Shown here one piece after another: positions 1 through 9,498 of a stretch of 64,000 nt of DNA. Source of the DNA: an uncultured Bacteroides sp. (GTDB lineage: Bacteria > Bacteroidota > Bacteroidia > Bacteroidales > Bacteroidaceae); NCBI RefSeq assembly GCF_963666545.1, contig NZ_OY762899.1, positions 1 through 64,000 of the forward strand, in the 5' to 3' direction. Each line of letters begins with the position of its first letter. Position 1 is the stretch's first letter. A program made the translations under genes and the position numbers. The notes under the pieces are model-generated. The model did not search any database and was not told the DNA's origin. It was given only the letters and a program-made list of their open reading frames with translations.

Positions 1-2
1 GT

Positions 3-368
3 GAGGTGATAGAACATGGTACTCCTCTCGAAAAAGGCTGCACGGCTTGTCGGATGCATCAAGAAACGGCTGATTGTTGTGCTTCTTCTGTTCATGACAA
101 ATGTGACGTAAAACATTCTCAAGAAGTAGTCTCTTGTATTGGAAAAGGTTGTTCGGCTAAGATTTATGAGCTCGACTCTATGGAGCATTCTATGTCGACG
201 GCAGTCTTTGTCCCTCCTGTCATTCAATTATTTATTCAAGAATTTCCCGATATGTTGTGTGCATTGCAGGGCAATAATGAATCAGATGAAGCGTTTTATC
301 TGGATTCCTCCCCTCATCCTGTCAGTTCACGACATTATCTCTCCCTCTTTTCCACTCTTCTTATTTGA
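3..368 (+). CDS. HYC_CC_PP-type small cysteine-rich protein, 5' end cut by the window
   Basis: The frame is open to the left edge (first readable codon at 3; a GTG at 6 is probably internal), so only the C-terminal part is seen. It carries clustered cysteines including a CC pair (TADCC), further C-x5-8-C spacings, and a FVPP pair near the C-terminal third. This pattern fits the small secreted HYC_CC_PP family, whose HYC motif would lie in the missing N-terminus. The family is known to sit next to TonB receptors and HMA proteins in Bacteroidetes, exactly as here (receptor starts 110 bp downstream). A metal-related periplasmic role is inferred from context only; no enzymatic motif is visible. 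Confidence 0.6.
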   Translation, partial: EVIEHGTPLEKGCTACRMHQETADCCASSVHDKCDVKHSQEVVSCIGKGCSAKIYELDSMEHSMSTAVFVPPVIQLFIQEFPDMLCALQGNNESDEAFYLDSSPHPVSSRHYLSLFSTLLI

Positions 369-478
369 AAAATTCTATCGTTATTTAATTGGGGCAGTAT
401 CTCTGTCCCGAGGATTCTTATGTCTGCCAGAAACGGCAGAAGATTAATCAATATAAAAACGAATAGAATTTAAGAAGA

Positions 479-2698
479 ATGAAATATTTATCTATACTCA
501 TACTCCTTTTGATGCAAACCGTTGTATATGCCCAAGTGCGTGGTACGGTGAAAGACATTAAAGGAGAATCCATTCCCGGAGCCAATGTTTTTTGGATGGA
601 AACTTCCAGTGGAGTTTCCACGCGTGAAGATGGTAGTTTCTCTATTGAGAAATCGGCCAAGAGCCATCAACTAATTATCAGTTTCATTGGCTTTGTGAAC
701 GATACAATAGTCGTTGATAGAAAGAACGCTACACTAGACATTGTGCTTCGCGAAGGAGTAGAACTCAACGAGGTCAACGTGGTTACCCGGAAGTTGGGTA
801 CTATGAAAGTGCGCACTAGCGTGATGAATGAAGAGATGATCAGCAGTGCCGAACTTTGTCGGGCGGCTTGTTGCAATCTGGGTGAAAGCTTTGTGACCAA
901 CCCCTCGGTGGACGTCAGCTACTCCGATGCGGCTACGGGAGCAAAACAGATCAAATTGCTCGGCCTTTCGGGTACGTATGTACAGATGCTTACCGAGAAT
1001 ATCCCCAATTACCGCGGAGCTGCAGCTCCCTATGGTCTTGGCTATGTACCCGGTCCGTGGATGCAAAGCATTCAGGTATCCAAAGGAACTTCATCGGTAA
1101 AGAATGGCTACGAAGCCCTTACGGGACAGATCAACGTGGAGTTTAAAAAGCCTCAGGTGGAAGAAGCCGATTGGGTTTCGGCCAACCTGTTTGCCAGTTC
1201 CACCAACCGCTACGAAGCTAATGCCGATGCATCCGTTAAGCTATCTGATAAATGGAGCACCATGTTGCTGATGCATTATGAAAACGAAACCAAGGTACAT
1301 GATGGTAATGGCGACGGTTTTGATGACATTCCTCGGGTGGAACAATATAATGTATTCAACCGATGGGCATACATGGGAGAGCATTACATGTTTCAGGCAG
1401 GCATCAAGGCACTGAGAGAAGAACGCAACAGCGGACAAATGTCTCATGATAATACGATGATGATGGACGATCCTTATCGGGTGGGCATCACTACCGATCG
1501 TTATGAGGCTTTTGCTAAGAACGCTTACATCTTTAATAAGGAGAAGAATACGAACCTTGCATTGATTCTTTCGGGAACCATTCATAATCAGGATGCAATG
1601 TATGGTCGTAAACTGTATGATGTTGATCAAAAGAACTTTTATGCATCACTTCTTTTTGAAACAGAACTGACCAAGCAACATAGCCTTTCGTCAGGATTGA
1701 GCTTCAATTACGATGCCTTCGATCAAGACTATCGTCTGACGAATGATGCGACATTGCCCCGCACAGATGCCTTTGCAAAAGAAGCTGTACCGGGAGCCTA
1801 CGTGCAATACACCTATAATTGGCAAAATAAGTTGGTTGTGATGGGAGGACTGAGAGGCGATCATAGCAACGAGTACGGTTTCTTTGTTACTCCGCGTGCA
1901 CATATAAAGTACACTCCCAACGAGATTGTGAACTTTCGTCTTTCTGCCGGAAAAGGCTATCGCACCAATCATGTATTGGCCGAAAACAACTTTTTGTTGG
2001 CCAGTAGCCGCAAGGTATCAATCGCCGATAAGTTGGATCAGGAAGAGGCATGGAACTATGGTGCAAGCGTATCTACCTACATTCCTCTTTTCGGCAAAAC
2101 GCTGAATGTGAATGTGGAATATTACTATACCGATTTCTTAAAGCAAGTAGTCGTTGATATGGATAGCAATCCACACGAGATAGCGTTTACCAATCTTGAT
2201 GGCCGTTCCTATTCCGGAGCTTTTCAGGTAGAAGCGTCTTATCCTTTCTTTGAAGGATTTACTCTTTTGGCAGCCTACCGCCTGACGGATGCTAAGACTA
2301 CCTACAATGGCGAACTGTTAGAGAAACCTCTCACAGGGAAATACAAAGGGTTACTGACCGCATCTTACAAGACACCGTTGGGACTTTGGCAGTTTGACAC
2401 TTCCTTGCAACTCAATGGTGGTGGTAGAATGCCCAATCCTTATACCCTGACTGACGGCTCTCCATCATGGGATGCCAGATATGGTTCATTTGAACAGTTG
2501 AGTGCTCAGATTACCCGCTATTTCCGTCGTTGGTCCGTGTACGTGGGTGGAGAAAACTTGACGAACTTTAAACAAAAGAATCCTATTGTAGATGCTGCCA
2601 ATCCGTGGGGAGAGAACTTTGATTCTTCCATGATTTGGGGGCCTGTACATGGAGCAAAATATTATATTGGAGTACGATTTAATTTAGCAAGATTATGA
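479..2698 (+). CDS. TonB-dependent receptor, probably for copper or another metal
   Basis: 739-residue outer-membrane receptor. A signal peptide (about 1-19, ending VYAQ) is followed by a carboxypeptidase-regulatory-like domain (about 20-95), a plug (about 105-220) and a beta-barrel ending in an aromatic/hydrophobic strand (YYIGVRFNLARL). The plug has an unusual cysteine cluster, C127 and C131-C132 (ELCRAACCNLGESF), and the barrel has Met/His/Asp-rich stretches (MSHDNTMMMDD), both compatible with metal handling. The stop overlaps the start of the next gene (ATGA at 2695), an HMA metal-binding protein, and a CopA-type ATPase follows, so import or sensing of a copper ligand is the best inference. 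It is not a SusC: no SusD neighbour and shorter than usual SusC proteins. Confidence 0.85.
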   Translation: MKYLSILILLLMQTVVYAQVRGTVKDIKGESIPGANVFWMETSSGVSTREDGSFSIEKSAKSHQLIISFIGFVNDTIVVDRKNATLDIVLREGVELNEVNVVTRKLGTMKVRTSVMNEEMISSAELCRAACCNLGESFVTNPSVDVSYSDAATGAKQIKLLGLSGTYVQMLTENIPNYRGAAAPYGLGYVPGPWMQSIQVSKGTSSVKNGYEALTGQINVEFKKPQVEEADWVSANLFASSTNRYEANADASVKLSDKWSTMLLMHYENETKVHDGNGDGFDDIPRVEQYNVFNRWAYMGEHYMFQAGIKALREERNSGQMSHDNTMMMDDPYRVGITTDRYEAFAKNAYIFNKEKNTNLALILSGTIHNQDAMYGRKLYDVDQKNFYASLLFETELTKQHSLSSGLSFNYDAFDQDYRLTNDATLPRTDAFAKEAVPGAYVQYTYNWQNKLVVMGGLRGDHSNEYGFFVTPRAHIKYTPNEIVNFRLSAGKGYRTNHVLAENNFLLASSRKVSIADKLDQEEAWNYGASVSTYIPLFGKTLNVNVEYYYTDFLKQVVVDMDSNPHEIAFTNLDGRSYSGAFQVEASYPFFEGFTLLAAYRLTDAKTTYNGELLEKPLTGKYKGLLTASYKTPLGLWQFDTSLQLNGGGRMPNPYTLTDGSPSWDARYGSFEQLSAQITRYFRRWSVYVGGENLTNFKQKNPIVDAANPWGENFDSSMIWGPVHGAKYYIGVRFNLARL

Positions 2699-3006
2699 AA
2701 ACAAGAAGAATCATGGCGGCTATTGCCGTAGCACTATTGAGTGTAGCAAGTGTGTATGCAAAAGATTTACGCACTGTCGTTTTTAAGGTTGTGCAGATGG
2801 AATGTGGGAACTGCGAGAAAAAAGTAGTGGATAACATGAAGTTTGAAAAAGGATTGAAGAAGGTGAATACCGATTTGAAGTCACAAACGGTAACCATTAC
2901 TTATGATGCCGAAAAGACAACGGTAGAAAAGTTAAAGGACGGTTTCAAGAAGTTTAAGTACGAAGCTGAATTCTTGAAAGAGAGCAAGGAAGCCGAGAAC
3001 AAGTAG
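2695..3006 (+). CDS. Secreted heavy-metal-associated (HMA) domain protein
   Basis: 103-residue protein with signal peptide (about 1-22, SVYA|K) and one ferredoxin-like HMA domain. The metal loop is MECGNCEKKV with C37 and C40 in the classical M-x-C-x2-C arrangement of copper chaperones. It is translationally coupled to the TonB receptor (4-bp ATGA overlap) and is closed by a strong terminator at 3034-3085. Probable role: periplasmic metal carrier working between the receptor and the downstream P-type ATPase. The lysine-rich C-terminus (EFLKESKEAENK) is unremarkable. Confidence 0.85.
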   Translation: MKTRRIMAAIAVALLSVASVYAKDLRTVVFKVVQMECGNCEKKVVDNMKFEKGLKKVNTDLKSQTVTITYDAEKTTVEKLKDGFKKFKYEAEFLKESKEAENK

Positions 3007-3033
3007 GCTTGTAGGGACTAATCGTCTTTAATA

Positions 3034-3085
3034 AATGGCTACATGGAGTGTGCTGATTTCGCATAGCTCCATGTAGCCAATTTTT
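3034..3085 (+). terminator. Rho-independent terminator after the HMA gene
   Basis: Perfect 13-bp stem (3036-3048 with 3067-3079, arm TGGCTACATGGAG) closed by an 18-nt loop and followed by ATTTTT. It separates the receptor/HMA pair from the ATPase, which should therefore have its own promoter or depend on read-through. Confidence 0.85.
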
Positions 3086-3178
3086 GCTTCCTATACCTCT
3101 ATTTCTTCTGAACAATTGCTAATAGTGCTTGTTTACTACTCAATAGAACACTAACAGACTAAATAACAGCGAATAATA

Positions 3179-5392
3179 ATGGGCAAAATAGATAAAAAAG
3201 CATTTCCTGTGCTGAATATGCATTGTGCGGGATGTGCAAACAATGTGGAACGCACAGTGAAAAAACTTCCCGGCGTGTCGGACGCTTCGGTCAATCTAGC
3301 TACTAACATGCTTTCTGTTACTTACGAAAATGATCAACTTAATCCCGGAGAGATGCGCGCGGCAGTACAGGCTGCCGGTTACGATCTGATTATTGAAGAA
3401 GCGCACAAACAAGAACGTCAGGAAGAGGAACAACAGAAAAGTTATCGCAATCTTAAGCGAAAAGTTATTGGAGCATGGATCTTTGTTGTGCCGATGTTGC
3501 TCCTCTCAATGGTCTTTATGCATTTTCCCTTTGCCAACGAAGCCATGTTGGTTCTTTCACTACCGGTTTTATTCTTTTTTGGTAAATCCTTTTACGTCAA
3601 TGCTTGGATACAATTTAAACTAGGCCGTAGCAATATGGATACATTGGTGGCACTGAGCACCTCTATTGCTTTCCTTTTTAGTGTCTTCAATACGTTTTTT
3701 CCTGGTTTCTGGTATAGCCGTGGCTTAGAACCGCATGTGTACTATGAGGCTGCTACGGTTATCATCGCTTTTGTACTTACCGGTAAACTGATGGAAGAGC
3801 GCGCTAAAGGAAATACCTCAACAGCTATTCGTAAACTAATGGGGCTTCAACCCAAGACGGCTCGTGTGCTGCGTGACGGTCTAGAAGTAGACCTACTTAT
3901 TGAACTTTTGCAGGTGAATGAACAAGTAATCGTTCGCCCCGGAGAACAAATACCTGTTGACGGTACCCTCGTCGATGGAACATCTTACATTGATGAAAGC
4001 ATGATAAGTGGTGAACCTGTGCCGGTAGAGAAGAAACCGGGCGACCGTGTACTGGCCGGAACCATCAATCAGAGAGGGTCATTCGTAATCAATGCTACCA
4101 AAGTAGGCAATGAAACGGTGCTTGCACGCATCATCAGTATGGTGCAGGAAGCACAAGGTAGCAAGGCTCCCGTGCAGCGAATAGTCGATAAAGTTACGGG
4201 CATATTTGTACCTGCGGTACTGATCATCTCGGTACTAACATTCGTTCTCTGGCTTTTAATAGCCGGGCCCGATTACTTTTCACATGCCATCCTTTCTGCG
4301 GTCTCCGTACTCGTCATAGCCTGTCCCTGTGCATTGGGATTAGCCACTCCTACAGCTCTTATGGTAGGTATTGGCAAAGCTGCCGACTATCATATTCTGA
4401 TAAAAGATGCTCTTGCCCTGGAGCAGATGCGCAAAGTCAACGTGGTGGTGCTCGACAAAACGGGTACGCTTACCGAAGGGCATCCTACGGTATCTACTCT
4501 GTTGTGGGAACGTCCTGAAGATGAGCATTTTAAAGATGTGTTGCTGGCTGCCGAATTGAAATCGGAACATCCTCTGGCTGAGGCCATTGTGACTGTTTTG
4601 CAGAAAGAAGAGATTCTTCCGGCTACCCTCGATAGTTTCAATAGCATTACCGGAAAAGGTATCAAAGTGATGCATCAGGGGCAAACGTATTGGGCAGGAA
4701 GCCATAAACTATTAAAAGATTTCTGTGCAGGAATCTCTGATGCAATAGCCGGAATGCTGACACAGTATCAATCAGCCGGAAACAGCATTGTTTATTTTGG
4801 ACGTGAAAACGAGCTATTGGCTGTCATAGCCATTACCGACCAGATAAAAGCCACTTCTGCTGAGGCTATAAAAGAACTTAAACGACAAGATATTGAGATT
4901 TGTATGCTCACCGGAGACGGAGAGCGAACAGCTTCTGTCGTAGCCAGACGGTTGGGAATTGATCGTTTCGTTGCCGATGCGTTGCCCGATGATAAAGAGC
5001 TTTTTGTTCGTGAACTTCAGTTGCAAGGTAAAACTGTAGCGATGGTGGGCGATGGTATTAATGATTCTCAAGCTTTGGCCCGTGCAGATGTAAGCATCGC
5101 CATGGGCAAGGGGACGGATATTGCCATGGATGTGGCAATGGTCACACTCATGACTTCAGATTTACTTTTGCTCCCTAAAGCTTTTGTATTATCCAAACAA
5201 ACCGTTCGTCTTATCCATCAAAACCTCTTTTGGGCATTTATCTACAACCTGATAGGCATACCGATTGCAGCAGGATTGCTCTTTCCGTTCAACGGAGTGT
5301 TGCTCAATCCAATGCTTGCCAGTGCCGCAATGGCATTCAGCTCGGTTAGTGTGGTGCTGAATAGTTTGAGTTTGGGGCGCAGGAAAATTTAA
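3179..5392 (+). CDS. copA: Copper-type P1B ATPase
   Basis: 737-residue heavy-metal transporting P-type ATPase. Order: one N-terminal HMA domain (C16-x2-C19 in MHCAGC), transmembrane helices, actuator domain (SGEPVPVEK), the CPC metal-binding helix (C382-P-C384, [15 protein letters not shown]), phosphorylation motif D426KTGTLTEG, the HP motif (SEHPLAEAI) and the hinge GDGIND with D625 and D629. CPC together with one HMA domain points to Cu(I)/Ag(I) export from the cytoplasm. The final helices hold the N, M and S residues typical of CopA ([22 protein letters not shown]). It stands 172 bp after the HMA gene, across a terminator. Start chosen at the first ATG, directly before the HMA fold. Confidence 0.95.
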   Translation: MGKIDKKAFPVLNMHCAGCANNVERTVKKLPGVSDASVNLATNMLSVTYENDQLNPGEMRAAVQAAGYDLIIEEAHKQERQEEEQQKSYRNLKRKVIGAWIFVVPMLLLSMVFMHFPFANEAMLVLSLPVLFFFGKSFYVNAWIQFKLGRSNMDTLVALSTSIAFLFSVFNTFFPGFWYSRGLEPHVYYEAATVIIAFVLTGKLMEERAKGNTSTAIRKLMGLQPKTARVLRDGLEVDLLIELLQVNEQVIVRPGEQIPVDGTLVDGTSYIDESMISGEPVPVEKKPGDRVLAGTINQRGSFVINATKVGNETVLARIISMVQEAQGSKAPVQRIVDKVTGIFVPAVLIISVLTFVLWLLIAGPDYFSHAILSAVSVLVIACPCALGLATPTALMVGIGKAADYHILIKDALALEQMRKVNVVVLDKTGTLTEGHPTVSTLLWERPEDEHFKDVLLAAELKSEHPLAEAIVTVLQKEEILPATLDSFNSITGKGIKVMHQGQTYWAGSHKLLKDFCAGISDAIAGMLTQYQSAGNSIVYFGRENELLAVIAITDQIKATSAEAIKELKRQDIEICMLTGDGERTASVVARRLGIDRFVADALPDDKELFVRELQLQGKTVAMVGDGINDSQALARADVSIAMGKGTDIAMDVAMVTLMTSDLLLLPKAFVLSKQTVRLIHQNLFWAFIYNLIGIPIAAGLLFPFNGVLLNPMLASAAMAFSSVSVVLNSLSLGRRKI

Positions 5393-5437
5393 ATATCTAT
5401 TTTACATTTGATTTAAAATCGTTTATTTGATTATAGA

Positions 5438-6106
5438 ATGAAGACAACTTATACCGATTGGGGACTTACCCCTTATTCCGAAGCTTGGAAACGGCAAACG
5501 GAACTTTTTGATACGCTCGTTCAAGCCAAACTGAATGGTGAATCTTACGAAAACAACATCATCCTTTGTGAGCATCCACACGTTTATACTCTTGGTCGTA
5601 GCGGAAAAGATAACAATATGTTGCTTGGTGAAGAACAACTCAAAGCCATTGATGCTACGCTGTTTCACATAGATAGAGGTGGAGATATCACCTATCATGG
5701 GCCCGGACAGTTGGTTTGCTATCCCATCATGAACCTTGAAGAGTATAAGCTTGGTTTGAAAGAGTACATTCATCTGTTGGAGGAAGCCATTATCCGGGTA
5801 TGTGCTTCGTATGGCATCACAGCAGGTAGACTAGAGAAAGCTACGGGTGTTTGGTTGGATATAGATACTCCACGAACGCGGAAAATTTGCGCGATGGGAG
5901 TGAGGTGCAGCCATTATGTCACGATGCATGGATTGGCTTTCAATGTAAATACAGACTTGCGCTACTTCAGCTATATTCATCCTTGCGGATTCATTGATAA
6001 GGGCGTCACCTCTTTGCAACAAGAGTTAGGACGACCGGTTGATATGGAAGAAGTGAAGCTCCGATTTAGAGGTGAGATGGAAAAGCTGTTTCAAAAGAGT
6101 CTGTAA
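5438..6106 (+). CDS. lipB: Lipoyl(octanoyl) transferase
   Basis: 222-residue LipB: moves octanoyl from acyl carrier protein to a lysine of lipoate-dependent enzymes. Visible signatures: RGGDITYHGPGQLVCYPI, the catalytic lysine K149 in RKICAMGVR, and the acyl-accepting cysteine C183 in HPCGFIDKGVTSL. Length is normal for the family. It begins 45 bp after copA on the same strand, but no functional link is implied. A bidirectional terminator lies between it and the convergent thioredoxin gene. Confidence 0.97.
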   Translation: MKTTYTDWGLTPYSEAWKRQTELFDTLVQAKLNGESYENNIILCEHPHVYTLGRSGKDNNMLLGEEQLKAIDATLFHIDRGGDITYHGPGQLVCYPIMNLEEYKLGLKEYIHLLEEAIIRVCASYGITAGRLEKATGVWLDIDTPRTRKICAMGVRCSHYVTMHGLAFNVNTDLRYFSYIHPCGFIDKGVTSLQQELGRPVDMEEVKLRFRGEMEKLFQKSL

Positions 6107-6148
6107 TTCTGTTCTTCTAAATTATATTCTGCACAGTTTTCCCTATTA

Positions 6149-6228
6149 ATGGTATACCATAGGGTGCATAACATATATTGTAATAGGGCATAACATTATA
6201 AGTTATTCCGATAACATATATTGTTATC
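6149..6228. repeat. Array of four short palindromes at about 21.5-bp spacing
   Basis: Palindromic units centred near 6154.5, 6176, 6198 and 6219. The last three share the word ATAAC-n7-GTTAT (best copy 6210-6228, ATAACATATATTGTTAT); the first is ATGGTATACCAT. Spacers are 4-5 bp. The array lies between the convergent genes lipB and the thioredoxin lipoprotein, just before their shared terminator. No coding potential. Confidence 0.7.
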
Positions 6229-6245
6229 AAACAGACTTTAAATGT

Positions 6246-6293
6246 AAACTCCCCTGCCAGCTACCAGATAGAGTAGAATAGGCAGGGGAGTTT
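6246..6293. terminator. Bidirectional terminator between lipB and the thioredoxin gene
   Basis: Perfect 13-bp stem, AAACTCCCCTGCC (6246-6258) with its complement at 6281-6293, 22-nt loop. The A/T tract within the stem ends can serve as U-run in both directions, fitting the convergent genes. Confidence 0.85.
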
Positions 6294-6336
6294 TATGAAA
6301 ATGAAAGTGAAAAAGTATCTTGATTTTTCTGATTTG

Positions 6337-6804
6337 TTACTTCTTAAGTAAGACCTTCTCTATTGCCTCTTTTAACGAAGCTTTTGGCAAAGCTCCTTGT
6401 GCCATTTGAGGTTCTCCGGTCATGGGAACAAAAAGTAAGGTAGGGATGCTACGAATTCCAAATGCAGCAGCCAGTTCCTGTTCTTCCTCTGTATTTATCT
6501 TATACACATAAATTTGATCACCGTATTCGGCAGCCAACTCTTCGAGCAGAGGAGCTATCATTTTGCATGGACCGCACCATGAAGCGTAAAAGTCAATAAC
6601 AGCAGGTTTGTCGCCCAGATATTTCCATTCTTCGGGACTTTTTTCGTAATTGGCTACTTTGCTTAGGAACTCTTCTTTTGTCAATGGAATTGTTTTCATT
6701 TCATTCTTCGTTTTAGTGGTTTTCTCTCCGTTATCTTTTTGTTTCCCGCTACATGATGAAACGACCATCGTCATCATGATGAGTGCAAATGCTATCTTTT
6801 TCAT
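6337..6804 (-). CDS. Thioredoxin-fold lipoprotein
   Basis: 155 residues. The N-terminus has a lipobox (MVVSSC, lipidated C18), then a charged linker and a thioredoxin domain from about residue 38. The redox motif is WCGPC (C77, C80) in DFYASWCGPCKM, with the cis-proline region RSIPTLLFV. Membrane-anchored periplasmic disulfide reductase or oxidase is the likely role; the WCGPC motif matches cytoplasmic thioredoxins, as is common in Bacteroides secreted thioredoxins. The DUF6132 gene ends 4 bp upstream and is probably cotranscribed. Confidence 0.9.
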   Translation of the reverse strand: MKKIAFALIMMTMVVSSCSGKQKDNGEKTTKTKNEMKTIPLTKEEFLSKVANYEKSPEEWKYLGDKPAVIDFYASWCGPCKMIAPLLEELAAEYGDQIYVYKINTEEEQELAAAFGIRSIPTLLFVPMTGEPQMAQGALPKASLKEAIEKVLLKK

Positions 6805-6808
6805 TTTT

Positions 6809-7015
6809 CTATTTTTGTTTTTTTTGAAACATACTTAGTAACAATCCTCCTACTACAGCTCCCCAGATGACACTCATCACGGGTGATGATGTAATGGGGC
6901 AGGTTCCGGTAGAGCAGCCCACGTATAGCCAATAGAGATATCCCCCAATTCCGCCTACTGCTGCTCCTATAAGGAACAGAATGTTTTTCCGTATCAATTC
7001 TTTTAGTTGCTTCAT
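6809..7015 (-). CDS. DUF6132 family small membrane protein
   Basis: 68 residues with two transmembrane helices (about 10-31 and 46-63), both glycine-rich (IGAAVGGIGGYLYW; IWGAVVGGLLLSMF), and a short loop with two cysteines (GCSTGTCPITSSP). This loop and the glycine zipper are characteristic of DUF6132, often found beside thioredoxins or rhodanese-like genes. Function unknown; pairing with the thioredoxin lipoprotein suggests a membrane thiol role (inference). Confidence 0.75.
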   Translation of the reverse strand: MKQLKELIRKNILFLIGAAVGGIGGYLYWLYVGCSTGTCPITSSPVMSVIWGAVVGGLLLSMFQKKQK

Positions 7016-7244
7016 GTATTTATCTTATTTTCTATGTTTACCTTATAACAAGTTTCCTGTGGAAAATGATTTTGCACTTAAGGTTAATTAAGATATAAAC
7101 CTTTTTATGAAACTTTGTTTTAATCTATTTGGAAGCGATTTAGCCTGTAGGCATAATTATCTAAGTCAAATTCGATATTGACGAATTGCTTTAGTTTGCT
7201 TATTTGTTTCTTATTGATGTAATTGAAAAGCTACCGTGCTAACA

Positions 7245-7556
7245 TTATAACCCGAAAGGATTAGCTGTAGCATGATTTAAGAATAGTACAAAAAAAAGGA
7301 ATAGAGTTAATAAAATAAATATGAATATTAGACTCCACTTATTTCTCATAGACCATTCTTTATTAATAAAACAAATGATGGCTAATAGAAGTATCATTAT
7401 AATTGGAAATAGATTAATCCCTTTAGCAAAGATCGTGAGGAAGTATTGTTCTCCTCCTGGATGCCTAGAGTCAATCAGTCCCGCTACGATAAATAAACAG
7501 ATAAAATAAAGAATGAAAAATATGAGTAATAAAAGCCAAGAATTTATTTTTTTCAT
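7245..7556 (-). CDS. Small hypothetical membrane protein
   Basis: 103 residues, three predicted transmembrane helices (about 8-29, 42-62, 76-94) with a short extracytoplasmic loop SRHPGGEQYF. Not recognised. It opens an AT-rich minus-strand island of unrelated small genes. The gap 7016-7244 before it holds nothing I can identify. Alternative: spurious ORF, but the hydrophobic pattern and position argue for a real gene. Confidence 0.5.
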   Translation of the reverse strand: MKKINSWLLLLIFFILYFICLFIVAGLIDSRHPGGEQYFLTIFAKGINLFPIIMILLLAIICFINKEWSMRNKWSLIFIFILLTLFLFFVLFLNHATANPFGL

Positions 7557-7628
7557 AGATTCTATATTATTGGAGTATAATCTTTAGTGTTAATAGCATT
7601 ATAATTGCTTACATGCAGATTCGCTATT

Positions 7629-8285
7629 TTAATCAATAATTATTTGTTCAAATTCTACTCCTTTAATTTTTAGTTTCTCAAGTGTTAACTTGAATTTTTC
7701 ACTAACAACTAACAATGGCCTTGCATACCTCACCACAAAATTCCCATGCGCCTTCAGATTGGATAAGCCCATGCACTCCCAAGTAAATGCAAAATCAATC
7801 TGGTTAAATATCTCCATATCAGAAGGTTGGTAATGCAAATCGTATGGAAGTATCTTTGTAGGTATGTTGCTATCTGGAAGACTAAATATCGCAGTATTGA
7901 AATAGCCATTGCGTTTGCATTCAGAACATTGATTTTCAACTGTTAAACCGTCTTTTTTTGTCGCAGGTGGCAATGTTAAAGTCGAATATAAGTGATAAAA
8001 AGGAAGTTCTATATTTTTAAAATTAACAATTTTGTTTAATTTTCCCAATTTAATGCCTTCTTCTTTCAAGTAATTATATAAACGCTCAGATATGATATAA
8101 TCATCATCTAAAGTAGCAAAAAAATCTTTGCTAACTTGGCCTAATTTAATTGTTCTTAGTTGTCTCTGCAAAGTAGCTCCTGTTCCGCATTTTTTGCATG
8201 CAAGGCTAAGATCATAGGAACTTTTACAAGCTTCTCCACTTTCTCCTATAGTTACTTTATTATAGTCTAATACGAAATATTTCAT
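7629..8285 (-). CDS. Double-CxxC protein, possibly an immunity-type protein
   Basis: About 218 residues, no signal peptide. Two zinc-ribbon-like pairs, CKKCG near residue 33 and CSEC near residue 117, and a C-terminus reading RPLLVVSEKFKLTLEKL then GVEFEQI. Paired CxxC motifs plus this type of ending resemble the double-CXXCG (Gmx_para_CXXCG/SitI-like) family, known as immunity proteins of contact-dependent toxins. This assignment is tentative. ATG at 8285 preferred over the TTG at 8291. No toxin gene is adjacent, so it would be an orphan. Much lower GC than lipB or lacZ. Confidence 0.55.
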   Translation of the reverse strand: MKYFVLDYNKVTIGESGEACKSSYDLSLACKKCGTGATLQRQLRTIKLGQVSKDFFATLDDDYIISERLYNYLKEEGIKLGKLNKIVNFKNIELPFYHLYSTLTLPPATKKDGLTVENQCSECKRNGYFNTAIFSLPDSNIPTKILPYDLHYQPSDMEIFNQIDFAFTWECMGLSNLKAHGNFVVRYARPLLVVSEKFKLTLEKLKIKGVEFEQIIID

Positions 8286-8455
8286 AATCAAATATAGTTT
8301 AAGTATATTATTTAGGCAGAAAGATAATTTTCATTTTAACTATTTGCTTTTTTTCTTTACTGAAGTATTGTCGGAAGAAGGACTCTATAGACAATATTTT
8401 CTGAAATTCTTCGCTGCTGTCGAATTGAGTAGCGTTTTTTTGAATTAATAGTCTT

Positions 8456-8719
8456 TTACTGTTTTCTGATATAATTCACTTGATAAATAATGAACCAAAT
8501 ACAAATAATAATTGTAAACATATGAGGAATAAACTCTTCCATATAATACTGTAACTCGCTACTCTTATTCAAGCTACTTTTTGATAAAGTACCAAAAACT
8601 AAATTTACCAATTGGAATACTAATGCCGATAATCCGAGTAATATCATTATTAGTCTAGTGCATAACCTGAGTAATTTTATTGCTACTTTAAGCAAAATAT
8701 TATTTTTCTTATTGCCCAT
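8456..8719 (-). CDS. Small hypothetical membrane protein
   Basis: 87 residues with two transmembrane helices (about 18-38 and 62-81) separated by a polar stretch (SKSSLNKSSELQYYMEEF). Not recognised. AT-rich like its neighbours and separated from them by gaps of 100-170 bp, so probably not part of a tight operon. Confidence 0.45.
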   Translation of the reverse strand: MGNKKNNILLKVAIKLLRLCTRLIMILLGLSALVFQLVNLVFGTLSKSSLNKSSELQYYMEEFIPHMFTIIICIWFIIYQVNYIRKQ

Positions 8720-8825
8720 AATATACTTTTATATTTGAATTCTTTTGAAGTGAAAAATCTGGATTAAGACATCAATCTGTTAAATTAATGATATTACTTC
8801 TGACTCAGAAAATAATATTGTAGCA

Positions 8826-9350
8826 TTATTTTCTCATTGGTTCTATTTTGTTCAGATATTCTTCATAAGAATTTGTTGTATATACAGACTCCAAATATCC
8901 ATCAACTGTTATAGCGATATAAGGATGCTTTAATAAACATGTACGAGTGCCTGCCACATTATGCATTTCGAAAAATGTTGTATCTCTAAAATTGATCTTG
9001 CAGATATTATATTTAACTGGATGAGGAACTGAAAAATTAAACCTATCATCAAAATATAGTTTGTTTTCAATATTCGGATTTATTATGATATTGAAACTGG
9101 CTGTTTCGGATTTATAAACTTTGATATAATCAGATTTTTCTGACAGTGAGAAGATACTGTCTTTGTTGAAAAGAGCATATCCATACCTACTCAACGGAGG
9201 CTTAATTATTTTTAGATACATTCCCACTTGAGGAATGTAATAGAGTTTTTCTGTTGTGCGGAAAGAAGGTGCTAGTATCCAAAGAATAATAAGCCCTAAA
9301 AGAATAAAAGGTGTGATAATATAAAGTAATGCTAAATTTCTTTTATTCAT
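8826..9350 (-). CDS. Hypothetical single-pass membrane protein
   Basis: 174 residues. One N-terminal transmembrane helix (about 8-28, LYIITPFILLGLIILWILA), then a soluble beta-rich domain with many aromatic residues (YYIPQVGMYLKII, SVPHPVKYNICKINF). Not recognised. It looks like a periplasmic domain anchored in the inner membrane. Part of the AT-rich island of small genes. Confidence 0.5.
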   Translation of the reverse strand: MNKRNLALLYIITPFILLGLIILWILAPSFRTTEKLYYIPQVGMYLKIIKPPLSRYGYALFNKDSIFSLSEKSDYIKVYKSETASFNIIINPNIENKLYFDDRFNFSVPHPVKYNICKINFRDTTFFEMHNVAGTRTCLLKHPYIAITVDGYLESVYTTNSYEEYLNKIEPMRK

Positions 9351-9428
9351 ATTTAATACGATTTAGATCCTCAATTATACGTCGAATCTCCTTCTTTAAA
9401 TTCATAGACGTTTTCAGTCTCTTTTCTT

Positions 9429-9458
9429 GCGGATATTAAAACCATGCGCAATATCCGC
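9429..9458. terminator. Hairpin downstream of the DUF3592 gene
   Basis: 9-bp inverted repeat GCGGATATT / AATATCCGC with a 12-nt loop, 40 bp beyond the stop of the minus-strand gene 9499-9966. It lacks a clear U-run, so termination is uncertain. Confidence 0.35.
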
Positions 9459-9498
9459 TCTTTGATACCTTTAAAACTCTACGTTGCTATTGTAATAT

